NCBI GenBank assembly: GCA_963281255.1
Contig: OY725505.1
Span: 1,302,001-1,366,000, forward strand
Direction of reading: 5' to 3'
DNA length: 64,000 bases
Source of the DNA: Aphrocallistes beatrix
Lineage: Eukaryota > Porifera > Hexactinellida > Sceptrulophora > Aphrocallistidae
The notes below the pieces were generated by a model. That model ran no database searches. It was not told where the DNA came from and saw only the letters and a list, made by a program, of their open reading frames with translations. Each line of letters opens with the position of its first letter. Position 1 is the stretch's first letter. Positions 31,137 through 43,298 of the stretch are shown in pieces. The translations under genes were made by a program, and so were the position numbers.

Positions 31137-31576
31137 TTTTTGAGTTAGTTATGACACATTAATTATTTCCATACTTATATTGATTTGGTGTAACTCGTTA
31201 AAATTAGCTACAGTTGTAGTGCCCATAATAGTTCCACCTCTAATAATAGAACTATAATAAAAGCTAATAATAGAACTATGTAGTTTCTTGTAATGTGGTG
31301 ACATAATTCTAAATATAGCTAGCCATGTACAGTACACATGCACATGTTAATATTTTTAGAATTTTGCCAATTATGGATGGTGTTTGTATTTCTCAATTTC
31401 TTACTAACCTAAATTCCAATTACACTTGGCTGTAACGTGCTTACATATCTACTGTTATGTGTGCATTGCTATTGTGACATATTGTTGTCTGGGATAGAAA
31501 ATGGAGCCTTGACTGGGGCACCTCTCAATAACGCACCCTTATGTGGTCTGTAAAGAAACTTTTTGTTCGCATAAAA

Positions 31577-31777
31577 CAGTGGTTCCCAACCCCTTTTACC
31601 TCGTGCACCTCCTGACACCTACAAATTATTTTGTGCACCCCAGGACCTATGCCAGGATCTAGGAGTAATGTGCATATAACTTCAAAAATAATTCTGTTAA
31701 AAATGCTCAATATTCAGTTCTAATACTTGTCCCGTGCACCGCTAGGGGGCTCATGCACCCCAGTTTGGGAACCGCTG
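31577..31777. mobile_element. hAT-type MITE, 201 bp, 8-bp TSD GCATAAAA
   Basis: The ends CAGTGGTTCCCAACCC and the inverse CAGCGGTTCCCAAACTGGG are the classic Charlie/hAT terminal motif. GCATAAAA is duplicated at 31569-31576 and 31778-31785. Internal GTGCACC words are present near both ends. Non-coding. Confidence 0.94.
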
Positions 31778-31785
31778 GCATAAAA

Positions 31786-33410
31786 TATGTTGAAAGTACT
31801 GTTAATCCAAACACCATCAAGGATATTTATCTATCTATTTTTGTTGATTATATTTGTAAACGTCTAAATTTGTAGCCATTTGTGGTCTAGTGACTTTTGA
31901 TAATTGTTTGGGGAAATGAGCACGGTTGGACATGTTCAGCATGCTTTTTGTGGTGATTATGTAGACCAAAAGGGATGAAATTGAAATAGACGACATTTAT
32001 TCTGAGAAAGTCTCTCGACCCTGTGCCTGTGGATCAAAACAAATCATTGCAATCTTGCAATTTGGACGAAATTCCCTATTCACAAATCATTGTCAAATTT
32101 AGACCGAGCGGCGTCGCAAGAGGGATCACTCGATAAGGTTCAAACAAGTTTTAAGAATGGAATGTTGTTACATTCCTATGCTGCTATGATGTTGCTAGAG
32201 GACTAAGTTTGCCGATTAAGACGACGAGAGGCCTCAGATTTCTAGTTACTTGGTTCTTGACTCGGATATTAGCATAGTTTGGCAGTGATATCACTATTTA
32301 TGGTAGAGTAAATAACAAATATCTGATGGGTCTACTCTAGGTGTCCGAATAAACTGACCCCCGCTTATTAATTAATGTTTTTTTTTTCTAGCCCCCCTCC
32401 CCCGTTTATTAAATCTCGTAAATTGACTTTGAAAGTTTTACCCAAAAATGATTTTTATCGCATGTAGTATTTCATCAATTATCTTCTATCTGCAATCAAT
32501 AGAATATTTTATATCTTATTCTCGTTAATATGTTGAGTATTACTGTGTGATACATCAACTAATTTTAAATCAACCCTCCCGTATAACCACTCGAGTATAC
32601 TTACAAGCTCCTCTCAAAAATATTCTAGATTTAAAATGCGAATTCCATGGAAAATCCAGGGAAATTAGTGGTGTCTTTTATACTCAGGTCTGTGCATGCC
32701 ACTTGCGCCAGGCCGGACTCCAGCACTCATTTTAGAACTGTGCTACAATATTACATAGGATCATAGATCCAATATAATAATATATGAAGAAGACAAATGG
32801 TATGATGTACGTCTAGTGATATTCCTACTAATTTATCAACAAGTACTTTATTATTATAATAGTTATACTATGTACTAATAGTTGTAAAGTAATAGCAATG
32901 AATCACATGATTGATACATACATACAAAATCTACTCCAAGTAAGTGAGTATCTCTAATTGTGGATAGTCGAGCATTATATCTGCTGGCAAATACTGTTGC
33001 TTGAATTTTTCTTCCCTTTGCTCGAATGTTAGCTTCGGTGGATTCCACCGGAAAGCTTTACCATATTGTTTAACATGCTCGTAAATCAGGTGGCAATGTA
33101 AAAATTTGCACTTTTTAACGAAAAACGCTCGGTCGAAATTAAGGATATAAATCAATTAAGAGATATCCGATGTCAAATGAAGTTTCTTAAGATACCAAAT
33201 AGTTGAATTCGAGGAAAGTTGAAGTATTATTACCTATAGCAACGGAGATTTTGAATTTTAAAAAATACATCGAGTTCAAATAGTGGTGTCACTGATGTTA
33301 GACGCTCATTTTAACTATATTGATATACCCGAGTTGACATATATCACAGTTTATGATAATAATTGAGCACAAACCACTTTTCCATTCATACGTAATACAA
33401 TGGATGTATA
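31786..33410. other. Unassigned, probably non-coding
   Basis: No recognisable gene. A minus frame of 74 codons at 32931-33155 (KLTFEQREEKFKQQYLPADI near its end) has a protein-like composition, but I do not recognise it. Near 32160-32180 a GGAATGTTGTTACATTCC palindrome resembles a scrap of R2. Confidence 0.4.
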
Positions 33411-33417
33411 CGGAAGC

Positions 33418-33473
33418 GTTAAGCACTAAGATCGATATTAAGTTCTTAGTGAATACGGCCGCTGGTTGAAAAA
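33418..33473 (-). mobile_element. Lone Harbinger-type end
   Basis: TTAAGCACTAAGATCGATAT, then CTTAGTGAATACGGCCGCTGG, is the inverse of the left end of the elements at 22028 and 62368. No partner end is visible to its left. Confidence 0.6.
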
Positions 33474-33539
33474 AATGTCAAGAACAATGTAAATGCATTG
33501 ATGGTCATTTCTACTGATGAATTAATTATATAATCCAAA

Positions 33540-34960
33540 ATATATAATCCAAACAAAATAGTAAAAGATACTGATAATCCACAAATATCCTGAAGGCCCC
33601 TAACTCCCGAATAATTTGAACCAATTGAGAAGAATAATTCATAGTCCTAGGACTACAAAGTATAATCAGTCGGTTTAGAATGAATTTAGAGCTTCTAAAA
33701 AGTGGAATAGAAAGTTAGAGCGAGGTCTATGACATTTACTTTGTTTTTTCGAAAAATGCTACGTCATCACATCATAAAAATCTAAAACTTAGCATTCCAT
33801 AGGACGTAGTGCAATTATTATCAAAGAATCATATATATATATACTGTTATAAAAAGTATATTAGGTATTGAGAGCTAAGAATTTGGGCATATATTTCCAG
33901 AGATAGGGAAGTATCTGTTTTTGGATCATAAATGTGGGGGCTTTGACCGAATCTGGGAGGTAAAAGACCAGAACTTAATAATTATGAAAAGTGCTCCAAT
34001 TATTCTGTACACATTATTTGCGACAATTGCATTGATTGTTTATCTTAATAGATACTTTGGACACATATTCCATGGTTAGATTCGCCATTTTCTAATATAT
34101 TCAAAGTTTTTCATAGAATTTGTATTACTATAAAACAATGATAAGTCGAGAAATATTTATTTTTTGACAAAGGGATGTTTGAGGAACCTGAATATTATCA
34201 TATATATCCTTTCATATTAGATTTTTAAAAAATTTGTTGTCAATTCCATTTTTTTTGCGTCAGGCAATGTTTTTCGAGGGCACTAGCTTTAAATGAAAGG
34301 ATATAGTATATGATAATATATAGGTTCCTCAAACATCACTTTGTCAAAGAATAAATATTTCTCGACTTATCATTGATTTTTGTAATACAAATTCTATGGA
34401 GAACTTTGAATATATTAGAAAATGGGGAATTTAATCATGGAAAATGTGTTCAAAGGAGATATTAAGCTAAAAAAATCAATGCATTTGTCGCAAATAATGT
34501 GTACAGAATAATTGGAGCACTTTTCATAATTATTTTGGAAGTTCTGGTCTTTTACCTCCCAGTTTCGGTCAAACCCCCCCCATTTTGGTCCAAAAACAGA
34601 TACCTCCCTAACTCTGGAAATATATGCCCAAATTCTTAGCTCTCAATTCCTAATATACTTTTTATAACAGTATATATATGATTCTTTGACAATAATTGCA
34701 TTACGTCCTATGGAATGCTAAGTTTTAGATTTTATCATGCGATGACGTAGCATTTTTCGAAAATCCTAACTGGAAACTAAAAGTCGTAGACTCTAGCTCT
34801 AACTTCCTAATATACTTTTTAGAAGGTCTTTATTCACTCTAAACCGATGGATTATACTTTGTAGTGCTAGGACTATGGGTTATCCTTGCCAATTGGTTCA
34901 AATTATTCGGGAGCTAGAAGCCTCAAGGAAATTTGTGGAATATCAGTATACTTTCGTAAT
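33540..34960. repeat. Giant palindrome of R1-related DNA, about 670-bp arms
   Basis: The arms at about 33540-34207 and 34288-34960 are inverted copies (AGAACTTTGAATATATTAGAAAATG and its complement, AAAAGTATATTAGG and its complement). They are separated by an 80-bp spacer holding TTTTTCGAGGGCACTAG, a degraded R1 end. Non-coding. It could fold into a very long hairpin. Confidence 0.85.
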
Positions 34961-35039
34961 TTTGCTTGGATTAGATCTAATTCATCAGTATAAAGCTTTT
35001 ATTTATCCTTAACAGCTCATTTACATTGTTCTTAACATT

Positions 35040-35300
35040 TCTTTCACCAGGAAATATTTTTTGATTCTTCATCCGTTTTCTCGAATATCTTATGATGTCA
35101 ATAATGAATAGCTAAAAAATATTTTCTACAAGAGAAGGTTTGAGATATAGGGTTAAAACTTTCCAAAGACATGTAATAGGTAATGAATTATGTATCTAAC
35201 GAAGCCGATTTTCTATTTTAAATTTTGCTACGCGAGTTAGTGTGAATTATGTTGGAAATATCGAAAACATCGTAATATAATATGTTTGTCTCATATCAGT
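35040..35300. repeat. Repeat block shared with 21.8-22.0 kb
   Basis: Inverse of 21800-22020 with moderate divergence: GATTCTTCATCCGTTTTCTCGA, TAGCTAAAAAATATTTTCTACAAGAG, GAAGCCGATTTTCTA. Non-coding, family unknown. Confidence 0.65.
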
Positions 35301-35421
35301 TTTAACTTAATGACTAGTCGGAAACGTATTGTTAGACTATTTGATAGGTTTCTCGATTGTTATATATAAATAGAAGAATCGGATAAATTATACTTACAAC
35401 TAGTATTCGATTTTGTACTAC

Positions 35422-36464
35422 CATAGTCTACTCTGATAATGCCTCACAGTAGAGTGAAAATTATGGACTAGGGATGAAGTAGTAGCCGAATTGATTAATA
35501 CACAATTAACTTAAAATCGTTAACCATGCAGAATAGGCATTAAGAATGTATTACTAGCATATATAAATATAGGATCAAAGTACATATATCCGTTGGAAAA
35601 TTTCGATTAGTCATCATATCATTCCGCAACAGGTCATTCTAAGGACAATTTTAGCGATTTTCTAAGTTGTTTTAACCCTATTCCTAAATAGTATTAAGGT
35701 GTGATTTTTGTGTATAACCAAGATTAGTACGAGTTGATTTGAAAATTTAGAATTTTTCAATGGAATGTTGGCAAAGCATTTTGGTCAGTTTGGGCTATTT
35801 CGTGCAAACTGTAATGACTAGAGCTTCAAATTTGATCGTGTTTGATAGGCAGTGGATTACTTCCTATTAGGTGATAATATAACTTGAACTTCTAAATTCA
35901 ACGAGTTTTGAGTTATGGGTTGATTTTAAGAATGTGACCAAAACACTAAATTGTCGCATAACTCTATAGTCTGTGAATTTATAAGTTTAAATTGTATTAT
36001 TACCTAATAGGAAGTAGCCAATTGCCTTTCAAATACGATCAAACTTGAAGACTTTGTTCATACAGTTTTGCAGGATATGGCTCAAACTGATCAAAATGCT
36101 TTACTATAGCAACGTAGGAATGTATCAACATTGCATTGAAAAATTCTAAATTTTTCAAATCAACTCGTATTAATCTTAGTTCTATACAAAAATTCTACCT
36201 AAATAACATTTAGAAGTAGGCTTAAAACAGCTTAGAAAATTGCCAAAATCGTGCTAAAATGACCTGATGCGCAATGATATGATGACTAATCGAAATTTTG
36301 ACAACGGATATATGTACTTTGATACCATGTTTATATATGCTGGTAATACATTCTTAATGCCTTCCTACATGGTCAACGATTTTAGGCTATTCGAGTATTA
36401 ATTCATTCGGCTATTACCGCATCCTTGGTTATTTTACTGTGAGGCATTATTAGTGTAGGCTATG
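35422..36464. mobile_element. Giant foldback element R2, 7-bp TSD GTACTAC
   Basis: Starts CATAGTCTACTCTGATAATG and ends with the inverse (CATTATTAGTGTAGGCTATG). GTACTAC is duplicated exactly at 35415-35421 and 36465-36471. Each arm is about 520 bp, so the element is nearly all palindrome (centre near 35945). It has no frame of note. It is the cleanest copy of the foldback family, diverged from 9559-10691 but with the same block order (CCATGCAGAATAGG, TGGAATGTTG, TTCCTATTAGGTGATAATAT). Confidence 0.9.
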
Positions 36465-36779
36465 GTACTACATTTAATATTGATCCATCTTGAATCAGTT
36501 CGGCACTGGTTGTATAATTTATATTTTTTATACATTTTTCCTTTATTCTTTGAGTATTTAGAGGCAAATAAAGAAAGGTTTTAATTGAATTCAATTTATT
36601 TTCCTCAGAAAAATGCCTCGGAAACAATCAGATTTAAACACTATACAGAAATTTCCAGGTCCTATAAATTCCCGGGAATATTCCCGGAAAGTTTCCACAT
36701 TTGAAAATTCCCGGGAATTTTGCAACCTTAGTTGACCCCCTAAAGTTTAGTGTTACTAAAAATTGAAAAATTATTAGTG

Positions 36780-37430
36780 GTTCGACCACTTGAGCGTAAG
36801 TTATCGTATATTATAGGTAAAGTTCGGACATTATTCCTTTCTATAGTCCCGAAAGAGGTTGATGTCAAATCATAAAAACTATCGAAGCTATATACTCTAT
36901 TATAATCTTAGATGAAAGGATGTAGTATATGATAATATATAGGTTCCTTAAACATCTCTCTGTCAAAAAATAAATATTTCACGACACATCATTGATTTTA
37001 TTGGAATAAAAATTATATGGAGAACTTTGACTATATTAGAAAATGGCGAATCTTGTCTTGGAATATGTGCCAAAAGTTCTGGCCTTTTACCCTCCGAGAT
37101 TCCAAAAACAGATTCCTCCCTATCTCTGGAAATATATCCCCAAATTCTTAGCACTCAAATCATATTATACTTTTTATAACAGTATATATATGATTCTTTG
37201 ATAGTAAGTGTACTACATCCTATGCAGTGCTAAGTTTTAAATTTTTATCATGTGATGACATAGCATTTTCGAAAATCCTAACTTGGAAACTAAAAGTCGT
37301 AGACTCTCGCTCTACCTACCTAATATACTTTTTAGAATCTCTTTATTCATCCTAAACCGATGGATTATACTTTGCAGTGTAAGGAGTATGAATTATATTT
37401 CCCAATTGGTTCAATATATTCGAGGTTAGG
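36780..37430 (+). repeat. R1-related block, diverged
   Basis: It contains GGTAAAGTTCGGACATTATT, ATATAGGTTCC, CTAAGTTTTAAATTTTTATCATG and AAACTAAAAGTCGTAGACTC in R1 order with many differences. A hAT MITE has landed in it at 37433. The region 36480-36780 to its left shows repeated AATTCCCGGGAA words and nothing else. Confidence 0.65.
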
Positions 37431-37432
37431 GG

Positions 37433-37656
37433 CAGGCTTTCATCCAGGCGTACTGGGCGCGCCTAGAGGCGCGTATTTGATCCCATGGATCATAATTAGG
37501 CGTATGATTTTTTGGGGCTAGGCGCGCGGCATACGCCTACTTAGGCGCGTGGCATAAAACATATATAAAAATGCTATAAAAAAATGAGTCTAGGCGCGTA
37601 GAAAAATGGCGACGTCCATTTAGGCGTATGACCTTGGAAAGCTGGATGAAGCCCTG
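37433..37656. mobile_element. hAT-type MITE, 224 bp, 8-bp TSD GTTAGGGG
   Basis: The ends CAGGCTTTCATCCAG and CTGGATGAAGCCCTG are inverted. GTTAGGGG is duplicated at 37425-37432 and 37657-37664. The site is a known R1 phrase (GTTAGGGGCCTCAAG), whose empty form is seen at 16492. Same family as 6208-6408, with AGGCGCG-rich interior. Confidence 0.94.
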
Positions 37657-37799
37657 GTTAGGGGCCTCAAGAAAATTTGCGGATTTTCTCTATGCTTTTC
37701 TCATGGGCCACTTGATTTTACTAAAAATGTGCACAAATTGCTTTTTTATCATTTTTGATCCTTATAGGGGTACTAAACAATAATACCGATTTTTATAAC

Positions 37800-38340
37800 T
37801 CCAACCCCAATATTTCGCCACTTTGAGCCACTTGTATCACCTGGTGTCGCTCTAAAAACGATACATTTTAAATGCGAAATGTTCCTCAGCTATAACTTCT
37901 TTCAACAGTGCCAGATCATCTTAGATTTCCAGCAATTTGATATATATATTGACCATATTTGGAAGCATTTTTGTTTGACCGTGCCTAGCAACGGCCAGGA
38001 TTTTTTTCACATTCCTGACCGTTGCTAGGAAAAGGCAGCCAAAATATTCTCAAAATATGGTCAATATATATATCAAATTGCTGGAATTTAGTGCTGAGCA
38101 CGAATTCAGTATTAAAATAACGACCTGGCATAGTCAAATAAAGTTATAGATATGGGATTTCTGCGGATATTATCGGACATGGTCAATTTTGGGTCCACAG
38201 TAATAACTGACAACTTTTTCACACTTTTGAAGGTGTCATGATGTGAAAAAATTTGATATGCCATATTTTGAAGTTAAGTACTACTATAAGTTGTTGATTT
38301 AGAATGTTTAGATGTTATTTAATACTAGGATCCCGTAAAA
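37800..38340. repeat. Palindromic repeat R7/R8, copy 3
   Basis: The palindrome centre is near 38007: TATATTGACCATATTTGGAA ... AAATATGGTCAATATA, with AGCAACGGCC and its inverse inside and AATTTCCAGCAATTTG / CAAATTGCTGGAATTT on the flanks. It shows the uninterrupted form of the sites that carry Helitron-like element H6 at 20906. Confidence 0.78.
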
Positions 38341-38349
38341 ACTAATGGA

Positions 38350-39129
38350 AATCAAGCCTTTCCGAAGAATTTTGCTTTGCAGCCTGTTTTTAGCATTTAA
38401 AAAAACCAATTTTACAAAGGAGGAATCTTTAGTTACAAAGGGCTTAGAGGCAGATTTTCGATATTCTACTTTAGAAAAACGTTAAAATATTTTTCATTAC
38501 GAAAATCTGCTTCTAAATATTGTAGCAACGAAATTAGAAAGAAAAAGTTAATTGGGTCAAAATTGAAAATTCTATTTCTATTATTTTCTTTATTCAACCG
38601 TTTCGTCCAAGAATAATTTAGTAAATATTGCATAAGCCATTGAAGTTTCCTTGAATGTCCTCTATAAATTTGGTGATTTGGGGGAAAAAAATTTTTTCTT
38701 GCTTCTTGAGCTCCCGAAATTGTGCGATACATGTAGGACCACTCGATTTACGATATCTTATAAATTTGTGTTTTTTGGTGATTTCCAGCAAAAAAACGGG
38801 CTTTTTTCGCCGTTTTTGGCAATTTTTTAAAAAATCCTTATAAAATTTACAATTTTGGTTATTTTAACTATCTTTTGGTCCAATGTGATAGCAAATATGA
38901 TAGACTATATATGAATTCATTTTCGAAGCATTTGATCCAAACGTATGTTTGAAAAATATACAGTGGTCTAACATTAGGATGTGCTAGAGAAAAACCGAAA
39001 ATACGAGTATCCGACTTAGAGACGCTATAACTCAAAAATTAGAAATGCTAACCAAAAACGGTTTGGCATGCCTCAATTTTTTAAAAATGCACTACCTGCC
39101 CACGCTTAACATCTTATATATCTCTCTTC
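38350..39129 (-). repeat. R1-related block, inverted
   Basis: It runs inverse to the R1 start: GACTTAGAGACGCTATAACTC, GGTTTGGCATGCCTCAA, TGCCCACGCTTAACATC. It is closest to the diverged R1 copy at 23151. It ends at TTAA where a full R1 copy begins. Frames 38466-38843 are not genes. Confidence 0.65.
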
Positions 39130-39133
39130 TTAA

Positions 39134-41074
39134 GGATACCGCCCTCGAAAAAACATATGATTTGCATTACAGCATAAGATGAAAGTAGAGCTATAAGAGA
39201 TGTTAAGCGTGGGGAGGTATCTCCATCAAGAAATACTAGCACTATCCAAACCGTTTTTGAATCTCAATTCTAGATTTTGAGATACAGTGTCTCAAAGTCT
39301 GTTTTTTTAATTTTCCGCTAGCACATCTTAATGGTAGAAATTTAGGCACTCAATGAATTGTTTAGGACATACCAAGGAATCAAACGCTTCCAAAATCGAA
39401 TCATAGATAGTCTACCTAATTTGCAACTTCATAGGACCAGAAGAAAGTTAAAATGACAAATATTGTAAATTTTATCGGTGTCCGAAAAAAAAGGGCCAAA
39501 AAAAGGCGAAAAATGTCTGTTTTTTTGGGGAAATCATGAATAAAATCACCGAGTTAGAATATATCGAAAAAATGATGGTCCTACGTTCATCGCCTAATGA
39601 TATGAAACAACTCTTGAAATTTTCAAACTTCTATCTCAAACCAAATTTGAGAAATAATTCTGTAAAGACGGTCAATTTTTAATTTTTAAAGTCCCGAGAT
39701 AGAGAGATTTTAAGTTTAGGTGTTAAGAAGAATGTAAAATGAGTTATTAATAATGCACATAAGCATCCACAGACATTTATTCGCATCCATACTGCTGATT
39801 TAGGTATATTTAAGCCAAATATTTACCAAAAATAGCAAAAGTACCCTGAAAATCCACAAATTTCCTTGAGGCCCCTAACTCCGAATATTTTGAGATAATT
39901 GTAGATAATATTTCATATTCCTGGCACTGCGAAGTATAATCTATCAGTTTAGAATGAATAAAAAGCTTCCAAAAAGTATATTAGGAAGTTAGAGCGAAAG
40001 TCTACGACTTTTAGTTTCGAAGTTAGGATTTTCGAAAAATGCTACGTCATCATATGACAAAAATCTCAAACTTAACATTCCATAGGGTGTAGTGCAATTA
40101 TTATCAAAGAATCATATATGTACACTCGTAAAAAGTATATTAGGAAGTGAGAACTAAGAATTTGGACTTGTATTTACAAAGATAGAGAGAGATATCTTTT
40201 TGGACCCTAAATGGGGGTTTTTGACCGAATCTGCGAGGTCCAAGGCCATAACTTTAAAAATAATTATCAAAAGTTCTCCAATTTTTCTGTACATATTATT
40301 AACGGCAATTGTATTCACTATTTAGCATAATAGCTAAATTTGGACACATATTTAATGATTAGATTCGCCATTTTCTAATAGATTCAAAGTTCTCTATAGA
40401 ATTTGTATTACAATTAAATCAATGATAAGTCGAGAATTATTTATTTTTTGACAAAGGAATGTTCGAGGAACCTATATATTTTCACATATATCCTTTTATT
40501 TAAGGATATAATATATTATATATCTACAATAGTTTTTAAGATATGACATCAGCCTCTTTCGGGACCTTAGAGGGATATTATGGCCGAACTTTACCTATAA
40601 TATGCGATATCTCAAGAACAAATAGTCGGATCCGAACAAATTTTTTTTTGAAACGATCAGAATTCTATTTCTGACCCAGTGATCGCTAAATATCTGAGAT
40701 CAAACTTGCGATTTCCCGAGGATTATATGAATGAACTCCCTTATAGAGCTATTTTGTTTGGATTTTATTTGCCCATTCTTTTAAATCTTTGTGTTTTATA
40801 ATCTCCAAAGGTGCTAATACAATGTTAAGGTTCATATCATTAAAAAAATATCAAATAAGTTAAAAACTAATTGGTAAATGAGTTAAAATCCTCTAATAAT
40901 TTTTCAATTTTTATTAACGCTAAACTTTAGGGGGTTATTTCGCAAAAAATATAAAAAAATGCCGTCCAAATAGTGCTATCAGATGGTAGACCGATCAGTA
41001 ATCCAATGAAATTAGCAATAAATCATTTTGCAGTTTTTTTTTACGCCAGGCAAGATTTTTCGAGGGCGGTATCC
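39134..41074 (+). mobile_element. R1 element, most complete copy, TTAA flanked
   Basis: Starts GGATACCGCCCTCGAAAAA and ends with TTTTTCGAGGGCGGTATCC, both next to TTAA (39130-39133, 41075-41078). It is 1.94 kb, non-coding, with internal inverted modules. TTAA duplication is shared by piggyBac and Kolobok superfamilies; the ends match neither closely enough for me to decide. At least six further copies or parts occur in the window, so R1 is the most abundant repeat here. Confidence 0.82.
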
Positions 41075-41082
41075 TTAATATA

Positions 41083-41316
41083 CACTGCCTGGACAAAAGT
41101 ATTCGTATACCCCATAATTCCCCTTTCAAATAGTTATAATACTGATTTATTTAGCGAGTCAAGGTATTTAATTGGTAAGATATACACTTAATTTGACTTC
41201 AAATTCGAATTCTCCACGTTCAAATTACCCACTTTATAAGTTTTCAACTTAATTACTCTTCTTCAAGATTAAGTATTTTCAGCATTTGCTTTCCTATGCC
41301 ACATGTCAGGCAGTGT
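41083..41316. mobile_element. Tc1-type MITE, shortened copy
   Basis: It starts CACTGCCTGGACAAAAGTAT after TA and follows the left half of the MITE at 45434-45899 (TTCAAATTCGAATTCTCCAC, TTCAGCATTTGCTTTCC). It then ends in CAGGCAGTG, a short form of the right end, so an internal deletion is likely. Confidence 0.78.
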
Positions 41317-41324
41317 TTGCTGTA

Positions 41325-41885
41325 AGTCAAACCTAAGGATTTTTCGCCTTAAAATAAACATGTGAATAGTATTATTCCCATATAGGAAGTAATAGTTTAT
41401 GGATTGAATGGTACAATTTATTAGTGTCTACGATCTATACATTTCGAGTTAAGGCTTAAACATGCAATTTTATGTTTCCATAGCAACCGAAGAATGGATG
41501 GACATTCCAACTAAATGTTCAGATTCTTTGGATTTAGGTCTTCCTATTGTTGCTCTATCAAAAAATCAAGCATTTGAATTGTAGATATGATGTTTAATAT
41601 GGGCTAGAACAGCAACATTTTTCGCTCTAAAAAGAGCCTATTTCGCAAACACATGATGGCATACCAAACTTTTGACAGCGGAATTGGATACTCTTATATA
41701 ATGTTTGTATATGGTAATAATACATTTCAAATGTCTATCGGAAACGGTTTTGATTTATCGGTTTAATTAAATGTTGACTGTGTTAAAATTGGCCTTCTTG
41801 TTTGAAGACCTAGTCGAGGACATATAAGCCGTATATTTAGTAAGCCATGCTTAGCCTTGGGATTATCTAAAGTTATTCATAAATA
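41325..41885 (-). repeat. Interspersed repeat R3, second copy
   Basis: Inverse of 12290-13315 without the two MITEs. It provides the empty sites for both. Non-coding. Confidence 0.75.
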
Positions 41886-41889
41886 GGTT

Positions 41890-42250
41890 ATATTAAAAAT
41901 AAATCCAAACCTTTTAATAAAATTCTAAAATAAATCTGAGGTTTTAAGTTTAATAGCATATATTTTTTCAGATAGATTTCACAATTTTAAGGTTCATGTG
42001 CTGGATCAAAATAAATCCGCCAACCGATATGCATTATTTGAGGTAGATTCGAATTCGCTGAGTTATCTCCTCAACTTTAATAATAATGTACTATTGACAA
42101 AGATTATCCCACTAAAAATGGACACCATTACAATTTAAACTGTCATGTAAATGAATATTTTTGCTATGCTTCATAATAATTTCATATGCTCTTATATACA
42201 AAAACTACGTGAAGACAAACCTCCAAGAGAGGGTCGAAATTTGTTAGTAC
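41890..42250. other. Non-coding stretch
   Basis: AT-rich DNA without open frames above about 40 codons or recognisable repeat ends. Confidence 0.45.
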
Positions 42251-42254
42251 AGTA

Positions 42255-42415
42255 GATCCTTTCTAATTGTCCACTTCTCTAATTGTCCAGGTTCTCTAAT
42301 TGTCAACTTGCCAGAATAGGAGTACTATGCGCACACAATTCGAATTCTCTAATGGTCTAGGATTCTCTAATTGTCAACTTAAGATCCCATTACCCAATGG
42401 TGAACAATAAGAGAA
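42255..42415 (+). mobile_element. Single pogo/Tigger-type end with amplified motif
   Basis: CAGTAGATCCTTTCTAATTG after TA is followed by five spaced copies of TCTCTAATTGTC-like words. The layout mimics the element at 7594-8087 with a different motif. The partner end is not visible. Confidence 0.6.
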
Positions 42416-42612
42416 GGCTCAATATATACTGGACTGATTAATATTTTCCTCTACCTATGTTATAAAATATTTGGTTGCATTATAATTGTTCGTATTAATG
42501 AGCTTCTACTGGGGGGCGTGCATTTGTCCGAATTTCTTACTAATTATTGTAAGTTCTGCATTTGTCCGAATTTCATAGTTTGCATTACACGTCTAATTAA
42601 ACTGCCACTCGC

Positions 42613-42762
42613 CATAGCCCTCTGTATATAAGGCCGGCAATCTAAATATCAAAAAATGGATAAGGGATGGGGTCAAAGATTTTTGAACTAATACATGATT
42701 TGCCGAAAATAATTTACGACACAGAATAGAGCATCGAAATGTACTACCAGCATGTATAAATA
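42613..42762 (+). mobile_element. R2 foldback, left piece before H7
   Basis: CATAGCCCTCTGTATATAAGG, then TACATGATTTGCCGAAAAT and CCAGCATGTATAAATA, follow the R2 order (compare 53650-53800). The R2 sequence resumes at 43299 after the inserted Helitron-like element. Confidence 0.72.
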
Positions 42763-43298
42763 CACCGCGCTTCGCTTGCTTGCGCTGCGCGGGTGGCGGA
42801 CACTTTATGCCCGCCGGAGGCGCCCTTTGCGCCTGGGGTCGCATTGAAAAAAATAAGGGAAATAACATCTCTAAATACGTCGGGCTACTGCTACAATCGT
42901 TATCGCACGAAAAATCACCAAATTTGTCAATTTTTATAATTTTGACGCGTAATGATGACGTCATAACAAAGTGATGAGTCATCATTTTTTGATGATAGTT
43001 GCATCATATGTGAGGTATGTAGTATACAGAATTTATTAAAATTTCAGCCTTTTCTCTCATAGAATGGCTGAGTTATGCTCGAATAACTGTATTGCTTAAC
43101 TTTTTAAAATGTGACAATGAGGTCATAATTCCTTGATGAGTCGATATTTTGCTCTGAGCTCAGAACTTAGTGGAGCCATAGCCAAAAGACTCCCATAAGC
43201 CAAAAATCAGCTTTCTGTGTTTTTTCAATCAATTCGTTACATATATATATATATATATAATGTATATATACACATTAATCGAGTTTTAATAGTAAGGA
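42763..43298 (-). mobile_element. Helitron-like element, complete copy H7
   Basis: On the minus strand it starts TCCTTACTATTAAAACTCGA, then has a short (TA)n, the conserved middle, and hairpins GGCGGACAC-type and CAAGCGAAGCGCGGTG. The host R2 sequence reads TATAAATA^TGGTGTTAAAG, collinear with TATAAATATGGTATCAAAG at 53800. The element therefore sits between A and T with no target duplication. The frames at 42593-42985 are repeat translations. Confidence 0.87.
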
